From: JBEIFW01 sp044370695
Lineage (GTDB): Bacteria > Actinomycetota > Acidimicrobiia > Acidimicrobiales > Ilumatobacteraceae
DNA length: 6,955 nucleotides
Assembly: GCA_044370695.1 (NCBI GenBank)
Contig: JBILVB010000180.1
Span: 1 to 6,955 of the forward strand
Reading direction: 5' to 3'
Below are positions 6,607 to 6,955 of the stretch, in pieces (the first letter of the stretch is position 1; each line of letters opens with the position of its first letter). Both the position numbers and the translations under genes were made by a program. The notes under the pieces are model-generated. The model was given only the letters and a program-made list of their open reading frames with translations. It searched no databases and had not been told where the DNA came from.

Positions 6607-6955
6607 GCACCTTCGACCACCACGAGGGCCACCCGGCCGACGCACGCGCCACCGGTGACGAGCGTGGCGATCTCGTGCGCCGTCTGGTCGCCGAAGCGCT
6701 CGGCACCGCGCTCTTGGTGATCGCCGTCGTCGGCTCCGGGATCATGGCGACGCGCCTGTCGCCGAACGACGTCGGACTCCAGCTCCTCGAGAACGCCGCA
6801 GCGACCGCCGGGGCGTTGATCGGGTTGATCCTCATGTTCGGCCCGGTGTCGGGCGCCCATTTCAACCCCGTCGTCACCCTCGCCACCCGCTTCTTCGGCG
6901 GCCTGTCGACCAGGGACACGGGCCTGTACGTCGTCGCCCAAGTCCTCGGCGGCTG
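6603..6955 (+). CDS. MIP/aquaporin-family channel, AqpS-like, probable arsenite efflux (3' truncated by window)
   Basis: The first 117 codons are present; the frame is open to the end of the window. A hydrophilic, His/Asp-rich N-terminus of about 27 residues (VSTFDHHEGHPADARATGDE) leads into helix 1, LVAEALGTALLVIAVVGSGI (about 30-49), a typical MIP beginning. A second helix covers about 65-80 (ATAGALIGLILMFGPV), and the first pore half-helix is SGAHFNPVVTLA, with the NPA motif present as N88-P89-V90. A further helix begins at LYVVAQVLGG. The second NPA motif and the selectivity-filter residues are outside the window. The GTG start at 6603 overlaps the arsR-arsC stop by four bases and has GGGAG four bases upstream. 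Ars-operon MIP channels such as AqpS of Sinorhizobium meliloti let arsenite flow out after arsenate reduction; that role is inferred here from the operon. A plain glycerol or water channel is the alternative. Confidence 0.88.
   Translation, partial: MSTFDHHEGHPADARATGDERGDLVRRLVAEALGTALLVIAVVGSGIMATRLSPNDVGLQLLENAAATAGALIGLILMFGPVSGAHFNPVVTLATRFFGGLSTRDTGLYVVAQVLGG

Noticed and set aside
5896..6645. 249-codon minus-strand open frame over the ars gene
   Set aside because: It is a mirror of the ArsR-ArsC coding frame, Arg/Gly/Pro-rich, and not supported by motifs or a ribosome binding site.
5614..6955. tRNA-anchored genomic island carrying ars genes
   Set aside because: No integrase, no second copy of the tRNA 3' end and no clear composition shift could be seen in the window, so this remains only a possibility noted under findings.

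Overview
The window is GC-rich, with dense gene packing, GTG starts, overlapping stop/start codons and an actinobacterial gene order. The host is almost certainly an actinobacterium. The short FhaA and the general style would suit a deep-branching group such as the Acidimicrobiia, but the sequence alone does not settle this. No plasmid, phage, integrase or CRISPR signal is visible.

Region 1 (1-5532, all on the minus strand) is the conserved actinobacterial cell-wall and Ser/Thr-phosphorylation cluster. In transcription order it runs fhaA (DUF3662 + FHA), fhaB (membrane-anchored FHA), pstP (PP2C phosphatase), rodA (SEDS glycosyltransferase), pbpA (class B transpeptidase) and the N-terminal third of a PknA/PknB-type kinase that leaves the window at base 1. 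As I recall it, this is the same order as Mycobacterium tuberculosis Rv0020c to Rv0014c. Spacing is very tight (12 bp, 0 bp, 10 bp, a 4-bp ATGA overlap, then 52 bp), so one operon with translational coupling is likely. The logic is that the kinase writes phosphothreonine marks, the FHA proteins read them, PstP erases them, and the RodA/PbpA pair polymerises and cross-links peptidoglycan under that control.

Region 2 (5533-5937) is the divergent regulatory stretch. It holds a candidate leaderless promoter for the minus-strand operon, a good-looking promoter for a plus-strand tRNA-Leu(CAG) at 5614-5696, and about 240 bp of non-coding DNA with hairpins and a short direct repeat. A TTGACA box lies just before the next gene.

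Region 3 (5938-6955, plus strand) is a compact arsenic-resistance module. A single 222-residue protein fuses an ArsR-type winged-helix repressor to an LMW-PTP-type arsenate reductase. It overlaps by 4 bp (GTGA) the start of a MIP/aquaporin-family channel that is cut by the window end. The expected scheme is that arsenate is reduced to arsenite, arsenite leaves through the channel, and the same polypeptide that reduces arsenate also controls the operon. The most interesting detail is that the ArsR half has only one cysteine and lacks the usual arsenite-binding Cys pair, while the ArsC half has only two of the three cysteines of thioredoxin-type enzymes. How the fusion senses metalloid and how it is recycled therefore cannot be inferred from the textbook models.
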